64,000 bases of DNA from Thiothrix winogradskyi. Its GTDB lineage: Bacteria > Pseudomonadota > Gammaproteobacteria > Thiotrichales > Thiotrichaceae. Both the position numbers and the translations under genes were made by a program. How positions within the stretch are numbered: the first letter of the stretch is position 1; each line of letters opens with the position of its first letter. The DNA lies in the NCBI RefSeq assembly GCF_021650935.1, contig NZ_CP091244.1:3906001-3970000 (forward strand), in the 5' to 3' direction. The notes under the pieces were generated by a model, which saw only the letters and a list, made by a program, of their open reading frames with translations, had not been told where the DNA came from and searched no databases. Below, piece after piece: positions 34,875 to 44,171 of this stretch.

Positions 34875-35065
34875 GTGTTTTCCCCAAATCAAACTACCAC
34901 CCAGTATATTAGTAAAAACTTATAATTCAAGTTTCCTTTTTAGGGCAAGGTGATAAGCAAAAGTTCCGTTAATCGTTGATGCCACGCATTCTAGTGCGAA
35001 GTCCCCCCCAAAGAAGTGATGAACATCACGCATCCTGCTATAGTTTCACCACGCTAATACACTGC

Positions 35066-36679
35066 ATGGAATTGGTTGTGACCGTAATAAAAAAATCTGT
35101 TTGGCATATTATTTTTGGCATTTTTTGTATCATATCTACCACACTGCCAGCATACGCCGCTAACCTACCAATCGGCATGAATACCAACGAAGTGATGCAA
35201 GTCGATTCCAGCGTTCCGTTCGTCAATGTATTCAAAATGGCGCTACCGTTTGCCGAAGCCAAGCTCACGCATGGTAACATTGTTTACGATACTGACGGCT
35301 GGCCGCAACAGCTCAATGGCGGGCGAGCAGGTACTAATCTTTTGCACTGGTTGCCTGTGGGTACATTACCAGAGGGGCAGTACACGGTGTTGTACGACGG
35401 TGAGGGCGAATTGGTCTATGGTGATGATGCCAAACTCATCAAACGCTTACCCGGCAAAGACCTCATTCAGATTGCTGCCGGTGCTGACAAGTTTTTCAAA
35501 GTCACGCTGACGATTCAACAATCTAACCCCGATAACTATTTGCGTAATATTCGCGTACTCCTACCGGGTGGCATTTGTGCCAACAATCCGTTCCAGCGCG
35601 TTAACAGCGCCCAACAGTGTGACGGTGACTACCGCGATTTTACAACACATTACGATAGTATTGTGTTTAATCCCGACTACCTGAATTTTATGCGCGATTT
35701 CAAAACAATCCGCTTCATGAATATGTCGGGCATTACCCGCAACCCGCTCAGCCAGTGGGAACAAATGCCACGCCTCAGCCAAGCCACCTGGGCAGGGGTA
35801 GAAGGCAAACGCGGCGCACCATTGGAAATCATGGTTGCGTTAGCGAATCGCCTGAATGCCGATGCATGGTTTACTATTCCCCATGCTGCGGATGATGACC
35901 TCGTGCGCCAATACGCTGATTATGTGAAACAACATCTGCGCCCCCACCTAAAAGCTTACGTGGAATACACCAATGAAGCGTGGAACCCGGCTTTTAGCCA
36001 AGCGCATTACACCAAGCAAATGGGACTGCAACAAAAACTCGACACCGACCCGCCGCAAGCCAGTCACAAATATTACGTCAAACGTTCGCTAGAAGTGTTC
36101 CTGCTCTGGGAACAAGCCTTCGGTAACACCAAACGCTTGGTGCGCGTGCTGAGCGGTTGGTCAGCAAATCCCCGTTTAAGTGAAATATTGCTCAGTTATA
36201 ACCAAGCCCACCGCCACATAGATGCGTTTGCCATCGCACCGTATTTCTACGTTCACGACCGCCAGCAAGCCGAAGTCCGCAGCACCGAAGATGTCTTCAA
36301 GCTGTTAAAAGACGACCGCAATGCTTATTCCATTCAAAACGTGCTCACCATGGTGCAAAAGCAGGCTGATCTTGCCAAACAATACAATGTGAAATTGATT
36401 GCTTACGAAGGCGGGCAACACTTGGTAGATCGCAAAACCCGCTCCATCCGCGACTTTCCCAACCCGCAATACATCGGCGCAAACCGGGCGCAACCGATGG
36501 AAGCAATGTACATCGAATTTCTGGAAGGCTGGCAGAAAATTACCGGAAATAGCTTGTTTGTGGCGTTTTCAGCACCGCGCACCTATCAGGCTTACGGCAG
36601 TTGGGGGGTGAAAGAGCATATTAATCAGGCGGCTGGAGAAACGCCCAAGTATCGGGCGCTGCTCCAGATGTTGCGTTAA
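35066..36679 (+). CDS. Secreted glycoside-hydrolase-like protein (TIM-barrel clan A type)
   Basis: This is a protein of about 537 residues with an N-terminal signal peptide (IFGIFCIISTTLPAYA). Its barrel-like part contains VEYTNEAWNP (about residue 310; NE would be the acid/base of clan GH-A) and LIAYEGGQHLVD (about residue 445; E would be the nucleophile). Both sit at plausible barrel strand ends, with FKTIRFMNMSG as an earlier strand. I cannot name the family or substrate; a polysaccharide of the sheath or capsule is possible. The start is uncertain among ATG 35066 and nearby GTG/TTG codons. It stands alone between unrelated genes. Confidence 0.6.
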   Translation: MELVVTVIKKSVWHIIFGIFCIISTTLPAYAANLPIGMNTNEVMQVDSSVPFVNVFKMALPFAEAKLTHGNIVYDTDGWPQQLNGGRAGTNLLHWLPVGTLPEGQYTVLYDGEGELVYGDDAKLIKRLPGKDLIQIAAGADKFFKVTLTIQQSNPDNYLRNIRVLLPGGICANNPFQRVNSAQQCDGDYRDFTTHYDSIVFNPDYLNFMRDFKTIRFMNMSGITRNPLSQWEQMPRLSQATWAGVEGKRGAPLEIMVALANRLNADAWFTIPHAADDDLVRQYADYVKQHLRPHLKAYVEYTNEAWNPAFSQAHYTKQMGLQQKLDTDPPQASHKYYVKRSLEVFLLWEQAFGNTKRLVRVLSGWSANPRLSEILLSYNQAHRHIDAFAIAPYFYVHDRQQAEVRSTEDVFKLLKDDRNAYSIQNVLTMVQKQADLAKQYNVKLIAYEGGQHLVDRKTRSIRDFPNPQYIGANRAQPMEAMYIEFLEGWQKITGNSLFVAFSAPRTYQAYGSWGVKEHINQAAGETPKYRALLQMLR

Positions 36680-36735
36680 GCGCCTGTGAAATGGAATCCA
36701 AGCTTATTGCATTTTATGCTACTTGAACAGCCAAG

Positions 36736-39700
36736 CTAAATCACTAAGCAACTCTGTCCTCCTGATAAACGCTTGACTTGCACCTGTACCCCGATTCGTT
36801 CAGTCATTTCCTGTACGTGGGAAATGACGCCAACTTTACGCCCCTGAGCTTGCAAGTTGTCGAGTGCATCCATTGCCACTCTCAGGGAATCAGCATCCAG
36901 ACTGCCAAACCCTTCGTCAATAAATAATGATTCCACCCTGACACGTTGAGAAGAGAGCGATGCCAACCCCAAAGCCAAGGCCAACGACACTAAAAAGGAC
37001 TCACCGCCAGATAACGAATGCACTGAGCGATACTCATCCCCAAGATCCTGATCCACCACTAGCAAAGCTAAGCTATTCTTGACGCGTTTGAGAACGTAAC
37101 GACGTGACAACTCAACCAGATGCCGGTTAGCATATCCTAATAACACATCGAGACTGAATTGCTGAGCAAAATTGCGAAATTTCTTGCCATCGGCTGAGCC
37201 AATCAGCTCATTGAGTTGTTCCCAAACTTTAGCATGAACTTCGTGCTGAGCAATTGCCGTCAACACGTTAACTGCTTGCTGACGGCACTCATCATCTCGG
37301 CGCAAATCAAGTTCCTTGGTCGCCAACAGCATTTTAGTACGTTCAATATTTGTTTGAGCTTGTGCCGAAAGCGCTGTGAGTTCGTCAGCACTCTCCAAAC
37401 CTACCCGTTTAACCTGATGCGTAGCCAACGCAGCAGAACGGTCAACTAACACACTCTGGCAATTAGTGATGTTGGTTTTCAACTGTTGAAAAAATTCGCG
37501 TTCATTGCGTATCCAATCCATATCATGTGCCAACAAAACACGTAATCTGGGAATATCCCTTTCGCTAAGTGCTTTCGTTGCTAAAGTGTGGGCAGATTGC
37601 CGCTTGTCAGACAAAATCTGAGCTTGTTGCAAATGGGTAATAGCTTGCGTCTGTGTGTGACTAAGTTGCTGATGGAACGCCTGCTGCTTACTGAACGCTT
37701 GACGAGTAGAAGAAATGTTGCTGCTTAACGCTAACTCAACTGCCTCCACAGCCCTCCCCTCAAACAGTTGCTGACGCTCAGTTTGCTTGGTTTGTAATTC
37801 CAGTGTGAGCGCATCGAAACGGCTACGTGCTTGTGCAAGCAATGCCTGCGTATTTTCAGTTAGCACATGCGCTTGCTGAAAATACGCCTGAGCTTGCAAA
37901 TGGGTATGACTGGTATGCCCGTGAGAAGCGCGTTTTAGCTGATGGATTCGTTGTGCATCCTCCAGTTCACGACTCAATTCTACTTCTACTTCGGCCGCCG
38001 CCCTTCCATCAAATAATTGCTGACGCTCGGTTTGCTTGGTTTGTAATTCCAACGTAAGCGCATCGAAACGGCTACGTGCTTGTGCAAGCAATGCCTGTGT
38101 ACTTTCAGTTAACACATGGGCTTGCTGCAAATTCGCCTCAGCTTGCAAATGTGTGTGACTAGCTTGCCCGTGAGAAACACGTTTTAGCTGATGGACTTGT
38201 TGTGCATCCCTCAGTTCATGATTAAATTCTGCTTCTACTTCTGCCGCTGCCCTTCCATCAAATAATTGCTGACGCTCAGTTTGCTTGGTTTGTAATTCCA
38301 GTGTGAGCGCATCGAAACGGCTACGTGCTTGTGCAAGCAATGCCTGCGTATTTTCAGTTAGCACATGCGCTTGCTGAAAATACGCCTGAGCTTGCAAATG
38401 GGTATGACTGGTATGCCCGTGAGAAGCGCGTTTTAGCTGATGGATTCGTTGTGCATCCTCCAGTTCACGACTCAATTCTACTTCTACTTCGGCCGCCGCC
38501 CTTCCATCAAATAATTGCTGACGCTCAGTTTGTTTGGTTTGTAATTCCAGCGTAAGCGCATCGAAACGGCTACGTGCTTGTGCAAGCAACGTCGTAGATT
38601 GCGCAGATTCTGCTGCCAACGCATTGCTTTTTATTTCTAGTGTTCCGATCTCCACATTTAGCCTACTCGCCGCTTGTTGCTGCTCTTGCCAATCTGACGC
38701 CTCCACTTGGCGGGCGCAATAAAAGGCCTGAGCATCAAGCATCCAATCCATTCTCCAATCAGTATTGGAAAATGCAGCATCCAATGCAGCTAGACGTTCT
38801 TCACACTGTTTTTCTTGCTCCGCGACAGTGCTTGATAACGCATCGTAGGCATGTTCCGCCTGTTGCCGCGCCTGTAACGCTTCATTGAGTAAATTTTTAG
38901 CTTTACCATGCTCATCATTGGCTTTGTTGACGACCTGTTGAGCAGCATCACGCTGTTGGGCGGCAATATGCAAAGCTTCTTCTTGCTCAAATAACGTTGC
39001 CAAAGTTTGTTCTGTAAGACTTTTATTGGTGTTCAGCCATTTGAACCAATCTCGATCCGTATCTTGATTTTGAGTGGCGACTCGAACAAGCTCGCGATTA
39101 TTCCAATCAGAATCCTGAATTTCAATTTCACGATCCAACGCTATTAACGCCTCAGTACGGAGCATGTGATCTGCTTGAATAGACGCTAATTGCACCTGAT
39201 ATTTCGACAACTGTGCCTGTACAATATCACGCTCATGGCGACAACGGGTTGCATCGCTGCGCAAATTTTCTAGTAGCGCATCAAAATGCGGATTCATTTG
39301 CACATAAGGGTGTTCGGTTGCACCACAAACCGGACAAGGTGCATCCGGCGTCAAAACGGCGCGTAAACTTTCAACATTTCCATGACAAGCCAATTCAGCC
39401 AAGCGCAGTGAACGCTCAACTTGTAGCAACACCTGCTCTACAGCAGGTTGCTGCGCGACCGCAACACTATGTAACGCTTCAGTAGCAACACGTGTTTCTG
39501 TTAATTTTTGTAGTTGTTCAGTCATTAATGCGCGATTGCGCGTGATTTCATCAAGTTTTTTCCAACACTGAATGGTGTCGATGATTTGGTTGTACTGTCG
39601 TTGATGCAACTGCTTGCGCGTAACTAAATCGGGTGCATTAAATTGATTATACCCTGCACTCGCAGTATCAAGAGCCTCTTGAGCTTGCTCCAAACTCACA

Positions 39701-41901
39701 TTGCTATTGGTCTGACGCAATTGTGCCGCATTAGCAGCTTCACGAGCTCGTTGCAGCACACCCTGCGACAATCTCAACTGTCTTTTATTACTAAGCAATG
39801 AATGCTGAATGTTAGCTGCTTGGGTGAATAAAGTATCCCAGCGCCCCCAATCCTTGCCCAATAATACTAAATGCGAATTATCTACCAACCATGCATTTGT
39901 TTTGGCAAGTTCCACTACCGTTTGCTGGAGAGCAATTTGTTGCAATTGTAAGGCTTGCTGAACTTGCGTACTTACGATGTGTGCATCATCAAATGCCTGT
40001 TGCGCTTGTTCAAGATCAGGCAAGCTGGCAGCAATCAATGCATCAAGCGTCTTTGCTTGTTGTAGAAGGGGCTGCGCAAGTGCCTGCGTTTGTTCTGCTT
40101 GTTGTTGCCGTTGCTCGGCTTGTTGCAACTCAATGGTGGCTTGTTTCAGGGCTGCTGTGGCATTTTCCAACTCCCCTTGACATTTGGTAACAGCTAAACA
40201 CCTGCTTTCCCAATCAGCACGGCAATGCTCAAGTACTTGTTTCGCTTGCTCAAGGTCAGGCAGGCTGGCAGCAATCAATGCATCAAGCGTCTTTGCTTGT
40301 TGTAGAAAGGGCTGAGCAAACGCTTGTGCTTGGTCTGCTTGTTGTTGCCGTTGCTCGGCTTGTTGCAATTCAATACTGGCTTGTTTCAGGATTGCTGTGG
40401 CATTTTCTAACTCCCCTTCGTATTTGGTAACAGCTAAACATCTGCTTTCCCAATCAGCACTGCAATGCTTAAGTACTTGTGTTGCTTGCTCAAGGTCAGG
40501 CAGGCTGGCAGCAATCAACGTATCGAGCGTCTTCGCCTGTTGCAAATGAGGCTGAGCAAGCGCTTGTGCTTGTTCTGCTTGTTGTTGCCGTTGCTCGGCT
40601 TGTTGCAACTCAATGGTGGCTTGTTTCAGGGCTGCTGTGGCATTTTCCAACTCCCCTTGGCATTTAATAACAGCTAAGCATCTGCTTTCCCAATCAGCAC
40701 TACAATGCTCAAGTACTTGTTTCGCTTGCTCAAGGTCAGGCAAGCTGGCAGAAATCAACGTATCGAGCGTCTTCGCCTGTTGCAAATGAGGCTGGGCAAG
40801 CGCTTGTGCTTGTTCTGCTTGTTGATAATGCAGTTCAGCACGTGTTAAATCAGCCTCAGCCTGTGTCAGTGCAACAACCGCTTGCTCCCACTCGCCTTTA
40901 AACCGGATAACATCAACTTGGCTGATTTCCCATGCACGACTCGCACGATCAAGTTCATCCAATTGAGGGCGCAATAACTGAACTGCTTCGACACCTTGAA
41001 AGTGCAATTCACGCTCTGCTGCGGATTCTTTATCAGATAGCGCATATTCCAATGCGGCTCTAGCACTATCTTCAGCCTGTTTGAGCTGCTTCCATGTTTC
41101 ATGCCAACGTAACTGCGCATTAATATGGTCATGCTGCTGAATGTGTTGCTGATTTTCCAAACGAATAACATCACGCTCAGATTCAAGCGTCAACCGTTCA
41201 TCAACATCCAGCGGTTTAAGATCACCCAGCTTAGCGTGTAAACGTTGTTTAAATTCACTTTCTTGCTTTGCCCGTTGATAAGCATTTACTGAAAGCTGGC
41301 TAAATTGATCCGTACCTGTCAACGTTTCCAGTAATTCAGCACGTTCATCATCTGGGGCTTTGAGAAACGCCGCAAATTCGTTTTGCGCCAGTAATACCGC
41401 ACGGGTAAACTGAGGAAAAGTCAACCCAATGCGTACTTCAACAGCGGGCAACACCTCAGTTTTTAGCTTACCACTAACAGGTGTCAAATCGGGCAAACGC
41501 AATAACGTCATTTCTACCGCTTGCAACTTACCATCGGCTCTTCCGCGAGCGCGGCGCACACTCCATCTGGAACGGTAAGCGACTCGATCATTACCAAGAA
41601 AATCAACTTCCGCAAAACCATCACCGGCACCGCGCCGCAAAATAGTGCGAGGATCACGTGATGCAATGGATTCGCCCACCACATCTGGCAAATTGCTATT
41701 TCTAGCATTGGCGTGTAGTAGACGTGGCGTGTTGTCGTATAAGGCTAAACACAAAGCATCCAATAAGGTGCTTTTACCCGCTCCCGTTGGGCCTGTAATT
41801 GCAAAAATACCGCTAGATGCCAGTGGTTCAGAACAAAAATCCACTGCAAATTCACGAGCTAGCGACGCCAAGTTCTTTCCACGAATAGCCAGAATTTTCA
41901 T
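36736..41901 (-). CDS. sbcC: Exonuclease SbcC with expanded coiled-coil arms (1721 aa)
   Basis: SbcC is the ATPase subunit of the SbcCD (Rad50/Mre11-like) nuclease that opens hairpins and processes DNA ends. Walker A is ITGPTGAGKSTLLDAL (about residues 35-50), the zinc hook is CPVC (Cys856, Cys859), and the signature and Walker B lie near the end (HSLSGGESFLVSLALALGL, then LFIDEGFGSLD). Most SbcC proteins are about 1000-1250 residues. This one is longer because each arm carries a tandem repeat array: four 80-residue units before the hook (about residues 358-635) and four 83-residue units after it (about 1101-1370). Its start overlaps sbcD by 4 bases. Confidence 0.95.
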   Translation of the reverse strand: MKILAIRGKNLASLAREFAVDFCSEPLASSGIFAITGPTGAGKSTLLDALCLALYDNTPRLLHANARNSNLPDVVGESIASRDPRTILRRGAGDGFAEVDFLGNDRVAYRSRWSVRRARGRADGKLQAVEMTLLRLPDLTPVSGKLKTEVLPAVEVRIGLTFPQFTRAVLLAQNEFAAFLKAPDDERAELLETLTGTDQFSQLSVNAYQRAKQESEFKQRLHAKLGDLKPLDVDERLTLESERDVIRLENQQHIQQHDHINAQLRWHETWKQLKQAEDSARAALEYALSDKESAAERELHFQGVEAVQLLRPQLDELDRASRAWEISQVDVIRFKGEWEQAVVALTQAEADLTRAELHYQQAEQAQALAQPHLQQAKTLDTLISASLPDLEQAKQVLEHCSADWESRCLAVIKCQGELENATAALKQATIELQQAEQRQQQAEQAQALAQPHLQQAKTLDTLIAASLPDLEQATQVLKHCSADWESRCLAVTKYEGELENATAILKQASIELQQAEQRQQQADQAQAFAQPFLQQAKTLDALIAASLPDLEQAKQVLEHCRADWESRCLAVTKCQGELENATAALKQATIELQQAEQRQQQAEQTQALAQPLLQQAKTLDALIAASLPDLEQAQQAFDDAHIVSTQVQQALQLQQIALQQTVVELAKTNAWLVDNSHLVLLGKDWGRWDTLFTQAANIQHSLLSNKRQLRLSQGVLQRAREAANAAQLRQTNSNVSLEQAQEALDTASAGYNQFNAPDLVTRKQLHQRQYNQIIDTIQCWKKLDEITRNRALMTEQLQKLTETRVATEALHSVAVAQQPAVEQVLLQVERSLRLAELACHGNVESLRAVLTPDAPCPVCGATEHPYVQMNPHFDALLENLRSDATRCRHERDIVQAQLSKYQVQLASIQADHMLRTEALIALDREIEIQDSDWNNRELVRVATQNQDTDRDWFKWLNTNKSLTEQTLATLFEQEEALHIAAQQRDAAQQVVNKANDEHGKAKNLLNEALQARQQAEHAYDALSSTVAEQEKQCEERLAALDAAFSNTDWRMDWMLDAQAFYCARQVEASDWQEQQQAASRLNVEIGTLEIKSNALAAESAQSTTLLAQARSRFDALTLELQTKQTERQQLFDGRAAAEVEVELSRELEDAQRIHQLKRASHGHTSHTHLQAQAYFQQAHVLTENTQALLAQARSRFDALTLELQTKQTERQQLFDGRAAAEVEAEFNHELRDAQQVHQLKRVSHGQASHTHLQAEANLQQAHVLTESTQALLAQARSRFDALTLELQTKQTERQQLFDGRAAAEVEVELSRELEDAQRIHQLKRASHGHTSHTHLQAQAYFQQAHVLTENTQALLAQARSRFDALTLELQTKQTERQQLFEGRAVEAVELALSSNISSTRQAFSKQQAFHQQLSHTQTQAITHLQQAQILSDKRQSAHTLATKALSERDIPRLRVLLAHDMDWIRNEREFFQQLKTNITNCQSVLVDRSAALATHQVKRVGLESADELTALSAQAQTNIERTKMLLATKELDLRRDDECRQQAVNVLTAIAQHEVHAKVWEQLNELIGSADGKKFRNFAQQFSLDVLLGYANRHLVELSRRYVLKRVKNSLALLVVDQDLGDEYRSVHSLSGGESFLVSLALALGLASLSSQRVRVESLFIDEGFGSLDADSLRVAMDALDNLQAQGRKVGVISHVQEMTERIGVQVQVKRLSGGQSCLVI
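37790..38600 (-). repeat. 249-bp tandem repeats in the C-terminal arm of sbcC
   Basis: The anchor GCATCGAAAC recurs at 37811, 38060, 38309 and 38558, an exact period of 249 bases (83 codons). The units encode RFDALTLELQTKQTERQQLF and following sequence. The first and third units are nearly identical, and the second differs, as in unequal crossing over with alternating units. Confidence 0.92.
40000..40830 (-). repeat. 240-bp tandem repeats in the N-terminal arm of sbcC
   Basis: The segment around CTGGCAG(C/A)AATCAA recurs at lines 40021, 40261, 40501 and 40741, an exact period of 240 bases (80 codons). The units encode LQQAKTLD(T/A)LIAASLPDLEQ and following coiled coil. Confidence 0.92.
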
Positions 41902-43133
41902 GCTTGCATCTCCGTATGAGCAAGTAATTCAGCAAAAGCAAGCTGTAAGGTTTCCGGTAACTCACTAGCGTATTTTTGTCGGTAAATCTGCTGAAAAATG
42001 TCCTCTGGAGTTAAGGCATTCAAAGCGTCCAATGACAAGTCGGGGCTAACATCTGGAACATTAGAAGAAGGTGTAGTAATTTCGATTTTTGCTAAACGTA
42101 CTGGTTTACCTTGCAACGCCACCTCGATACGAGCGCGTAAATTAGGTTCGGGTGCTTCCAACAGAACCCGCACTGTCAAATAAGGCCAACGACTCTCCGC
42201 TACCTGAGGCAAACTCAGTTGAGCAAGGATGCCTTCAACCAGTATCAACGGCATTGGTTTAGCAGGAATACGTAATAACTCAATAGCTCTTGGCACAGGA
42301 ATAGGCTGTATCGATACCAATTTCTCGCCAACAATATCTACCCGCAAAACCTGATGAGGATAGTTGATTTCGGAAAAAGATAAAGGCAGAGGGCTGCCAC
42401 TGTAGCGAATGTGTTCATGACCACCTACTTTTTGAGCAAGGTGTAAATGCCCCAACGCAACGTAAGCAAGCTCAGGGTTAAACAGATTCGCAGACAAGGC
42501 TTCTATATTACCAATGACAATGCGACGTTCTGACTCCACTGACACCTCCCCACCAGTCATGTGACAATGCCCCATCGCCACCAGGGCATCTCCCTGTTGA
42601 CGCAGCGAACAAGCATATTCAAAGGCTTGTCGGTAAAGGCTTGCGACACCTGCGGCATAGGTATCACCACTTGTTTCCACTTTTGGCACATCAGAGGGGC
42701 GCAAAAACGGAACCACCAAGCACCATGCCTGCACCTTCCCTGTACGGTCTTTCAGCGGAACAACCAAACGCGCCACATCCACACTACCATCTGGCAAACG
42801 ACTAACTTGTCCGACCACCACCGCATCAAACCACGCAAGCAATGGGTCTGATGCCTCCAATCGCCCCGCAGAGTCATGATTTCCTGCTATCAGAACAATA
42901 TTAAGATGCGGAATACGTAAACGTGCATCACTCAGAAAGCGGTAAAGCTGGCGTTGTGAAGCTGCTGAAGGATTGGCATTGTCGAAAATATCCCCTGCTA
43001 TCAACAAGGCATCCACCTGTTCTTGCTCAAGAGTATTCAGCAACCAAGCCAGAAAATCAGCGTGTTCTGCGGTACGTTCAAAATGGTGTAAGACTTGACC
43101 TAAGTGCCAATCAGAAGTGTGCAATAGACGCAT
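41898..43133 (-). CDS. sbcD: Exonuclease SbcD
   Basis: SbcD is the Mre11-like manganese nuclease partner of SbcC. The 411-residue protein has the phosphodiesterase motifs LHTSDWHLGQ (residues 4-13), IAGDIFDNANPS, LIAGNHDS and AMGHCHMTG, then GHLHL. The ATG at 43133 is used; a TTG lies two codons upstream. It is the first gene of the sbcDC pair. Confidence 0.95.
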   Translation of the reverse strand: MRLLHTSDWHLGQVLHHFERTAEHADFLAWLLNTLEQEQVDALLIAGDIFDNANPSAASQRQLYRFLSDARLRIPHLNIVLIAGNHDSAGRLEASDPLLAWFDAVVVGQVSRLPDGSVDVARLVVPLKDRTGKVQAWCLVVPFLRPSDVPKVETSGDTYAAGVASLYRQAFEYACSLRQQGDALVAMGHCHMTGGEVSVESERRIVIGNIEALSANLFNPELAYVALGHLHLAQKVGGHEHIRYSGSPLPLSFSEINYPHQVLRVDIVGEKLVSIQPIPVPRAIELLRIPAKPMPLILVEGILAQLSLPQVAESRWPYLTVRVLLEAPEPNLRARIEVALQGKPVRLAKIEITTPSSNVPDVSPDLSLDALNALTPEDIFQQIYRQKYASELPETLQLAFAELLAHTEMQA

Positions 43134-43146
43134 CGCCAATGTATTC

Positions 43147-43169
43147 CTGTGGTGTAGACTACACCGCAG
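43147..43169. promoter_or_regulatory. Palindromic operator-like site upstream of sbcD
   Basis: GGTGTAGACTACACC (43151-43165) is a perfect palindrome around a central A, extended by CTG and CAG on the outside. It lies 18 bases before the sbcD start, where a bound repressor would block transcription or initiation. No matching regulator gene is nearby. Confidence 0.45.
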
Positions 43170-43274
43170 CTTACGTGCGAGAGGCTGAAAAATCCATCAT
43201 TTTATGAGCTATCATTATTTTAATTTATTAAAAAATTACTGAGACTTAGAGCCTTGTTGTCTTTTTCATTGATA

Positions 43275-43299
43275 GCGGGGAAAGCCTCTCTTCCCCCGC
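43275..43299 (-). terminator. Hairpin after dapD, probable terminator
   Basis: GCGGGG(A)A and its complement pair around a short loop 11 bases beyond the dapD stop on the minus strand. The T-run after it is weak. Confidence 0.55.
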
Positions 43300-43310
43300 C
43301 ACATAAATAC

Positions 43311-44144
43311 TTAGATGTCGCGCAACAACTCGTTGATACCCACTTTACTGCGGGTTTTCGCGTCAACTTTCTTCACGATCACTGCGCAATACAGGCTGTA
43401 TTTGCCATCACTGGATGGCAGGTTGCCGGATACAACGACCGAACCCGCTGGAACACGCCCGTACATGACTTCGCCGGTTTCACGATCATAAATGCGTGTG
43501 CTTTGACCGATGTAAACGCCCATTGAAATCACTGCGCCCTCTTCCACGATCACGCCTTCCACCACTTCAGAACGTGCGCCGATGAAGCAGTTGTCTTCGA
43601 TAATCGTCGGGCCTGCTTGCACTGGCTCTAACACGCCGCCGATGCCTACGCCGCCGGACAAATGCACGTTCTTACCGATTTGTGCGCAAGAACCGACCGT
43701 CGCCCAGGTATCCACCATTGTGCCGCTATCCACATACGCGCCGATATTCACGTAAGATGGCATCAATACACAGCCGGGAGCAATGTAAGAGCCACGCCGC
43801 GCAATCGCATTCGGCACGACGCGCACGCCACCCGCAGCAAATTCATCCGCGCTCATGCCCGCAAATTTGGACGGCACTTTGTCGTAGTAATTGGTGCAAC
43901 CGCCGTCCATCACTTCGTTGTCATTCAAGCGGAATGACAGCAGCACGGCTTTTTTCAGCCACTGGTTCACTTCCCAGTTACCCACGCCGTGTTGGGTAGC
44001 AATGCGCAATTTACCGGCATTCAGCAATTCCAACGCCTCATTGACGGCATCACGGGTTTGCGCTTCAGCATTGCGTGGGTTGATGTCGGCGCGGCGCTCG
44101 AAGGCTTCTTCGATAATGCTTTGCAGTTGGCTTACGTCTGACAT
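43311..44144 (-). CDS. dapD: 2,3,4,5-tetrahydropyridine-2,6-dicarboxylate N-succinyltransferase
   Basis: DapD succinylates tetrahydrodipicolinate in the lysine/diaminopimelate pathway. The 277-residue protein has the left-handed beta-helix of hexapeptide repeats (from GVRVVPNAIARRGSYIAPGC to GVIVEEGAVISMG) and the conserved N-terminal helical domain. The ATG at 44144 follows GGAGAAAAG directly; an in-frame ATG 12 bases earlier is part of that ribosome binding site. It is 27 bases after dapC, the next enzyme of the pathway. Confidence 0.96.
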   Translation of the reverse strand: MSDVSQLQSIIEEAFERRADINPRNAEAQTRDAVNEALELLNAGKLRIATQHGVGNWEVNQWLKKAVLLSFRLNDNEVMDGGCTNYYDKVPSKFAGMSADEFAAGGVRVVPNAIARRGSYIAPGCVLMPSYVNIGAYVDSGTMVDTWATVGSCAQIGKNVHLSGGVGIGGVLEPVQAGPTIIEDNCFIGARSEVVEGVIVEEGAVISMGVYIGQSTRIYDRETGEVMYGRVPAGSVVVSGNLPSSDGKYSLYCAVIVKKVDAKTRSKVGINELLRDI

Positions 44145-44171
44145 TCTTTTCTCCATATTTTTAGGAAATAC

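Noticed and set aside
37827..38555. Two near-identical plus-strand frames of 76 codons.
   Set aside because: They are antisense shadows of the sbcC repeat units.
37790..40830. CRISPR-like or intergenic repeat arrays.
   Set aside because: The 240- and 249-bp repeats are long, contiguous and in frame within sbcC; there are no short repeats with unique spacers anywhere in the window.
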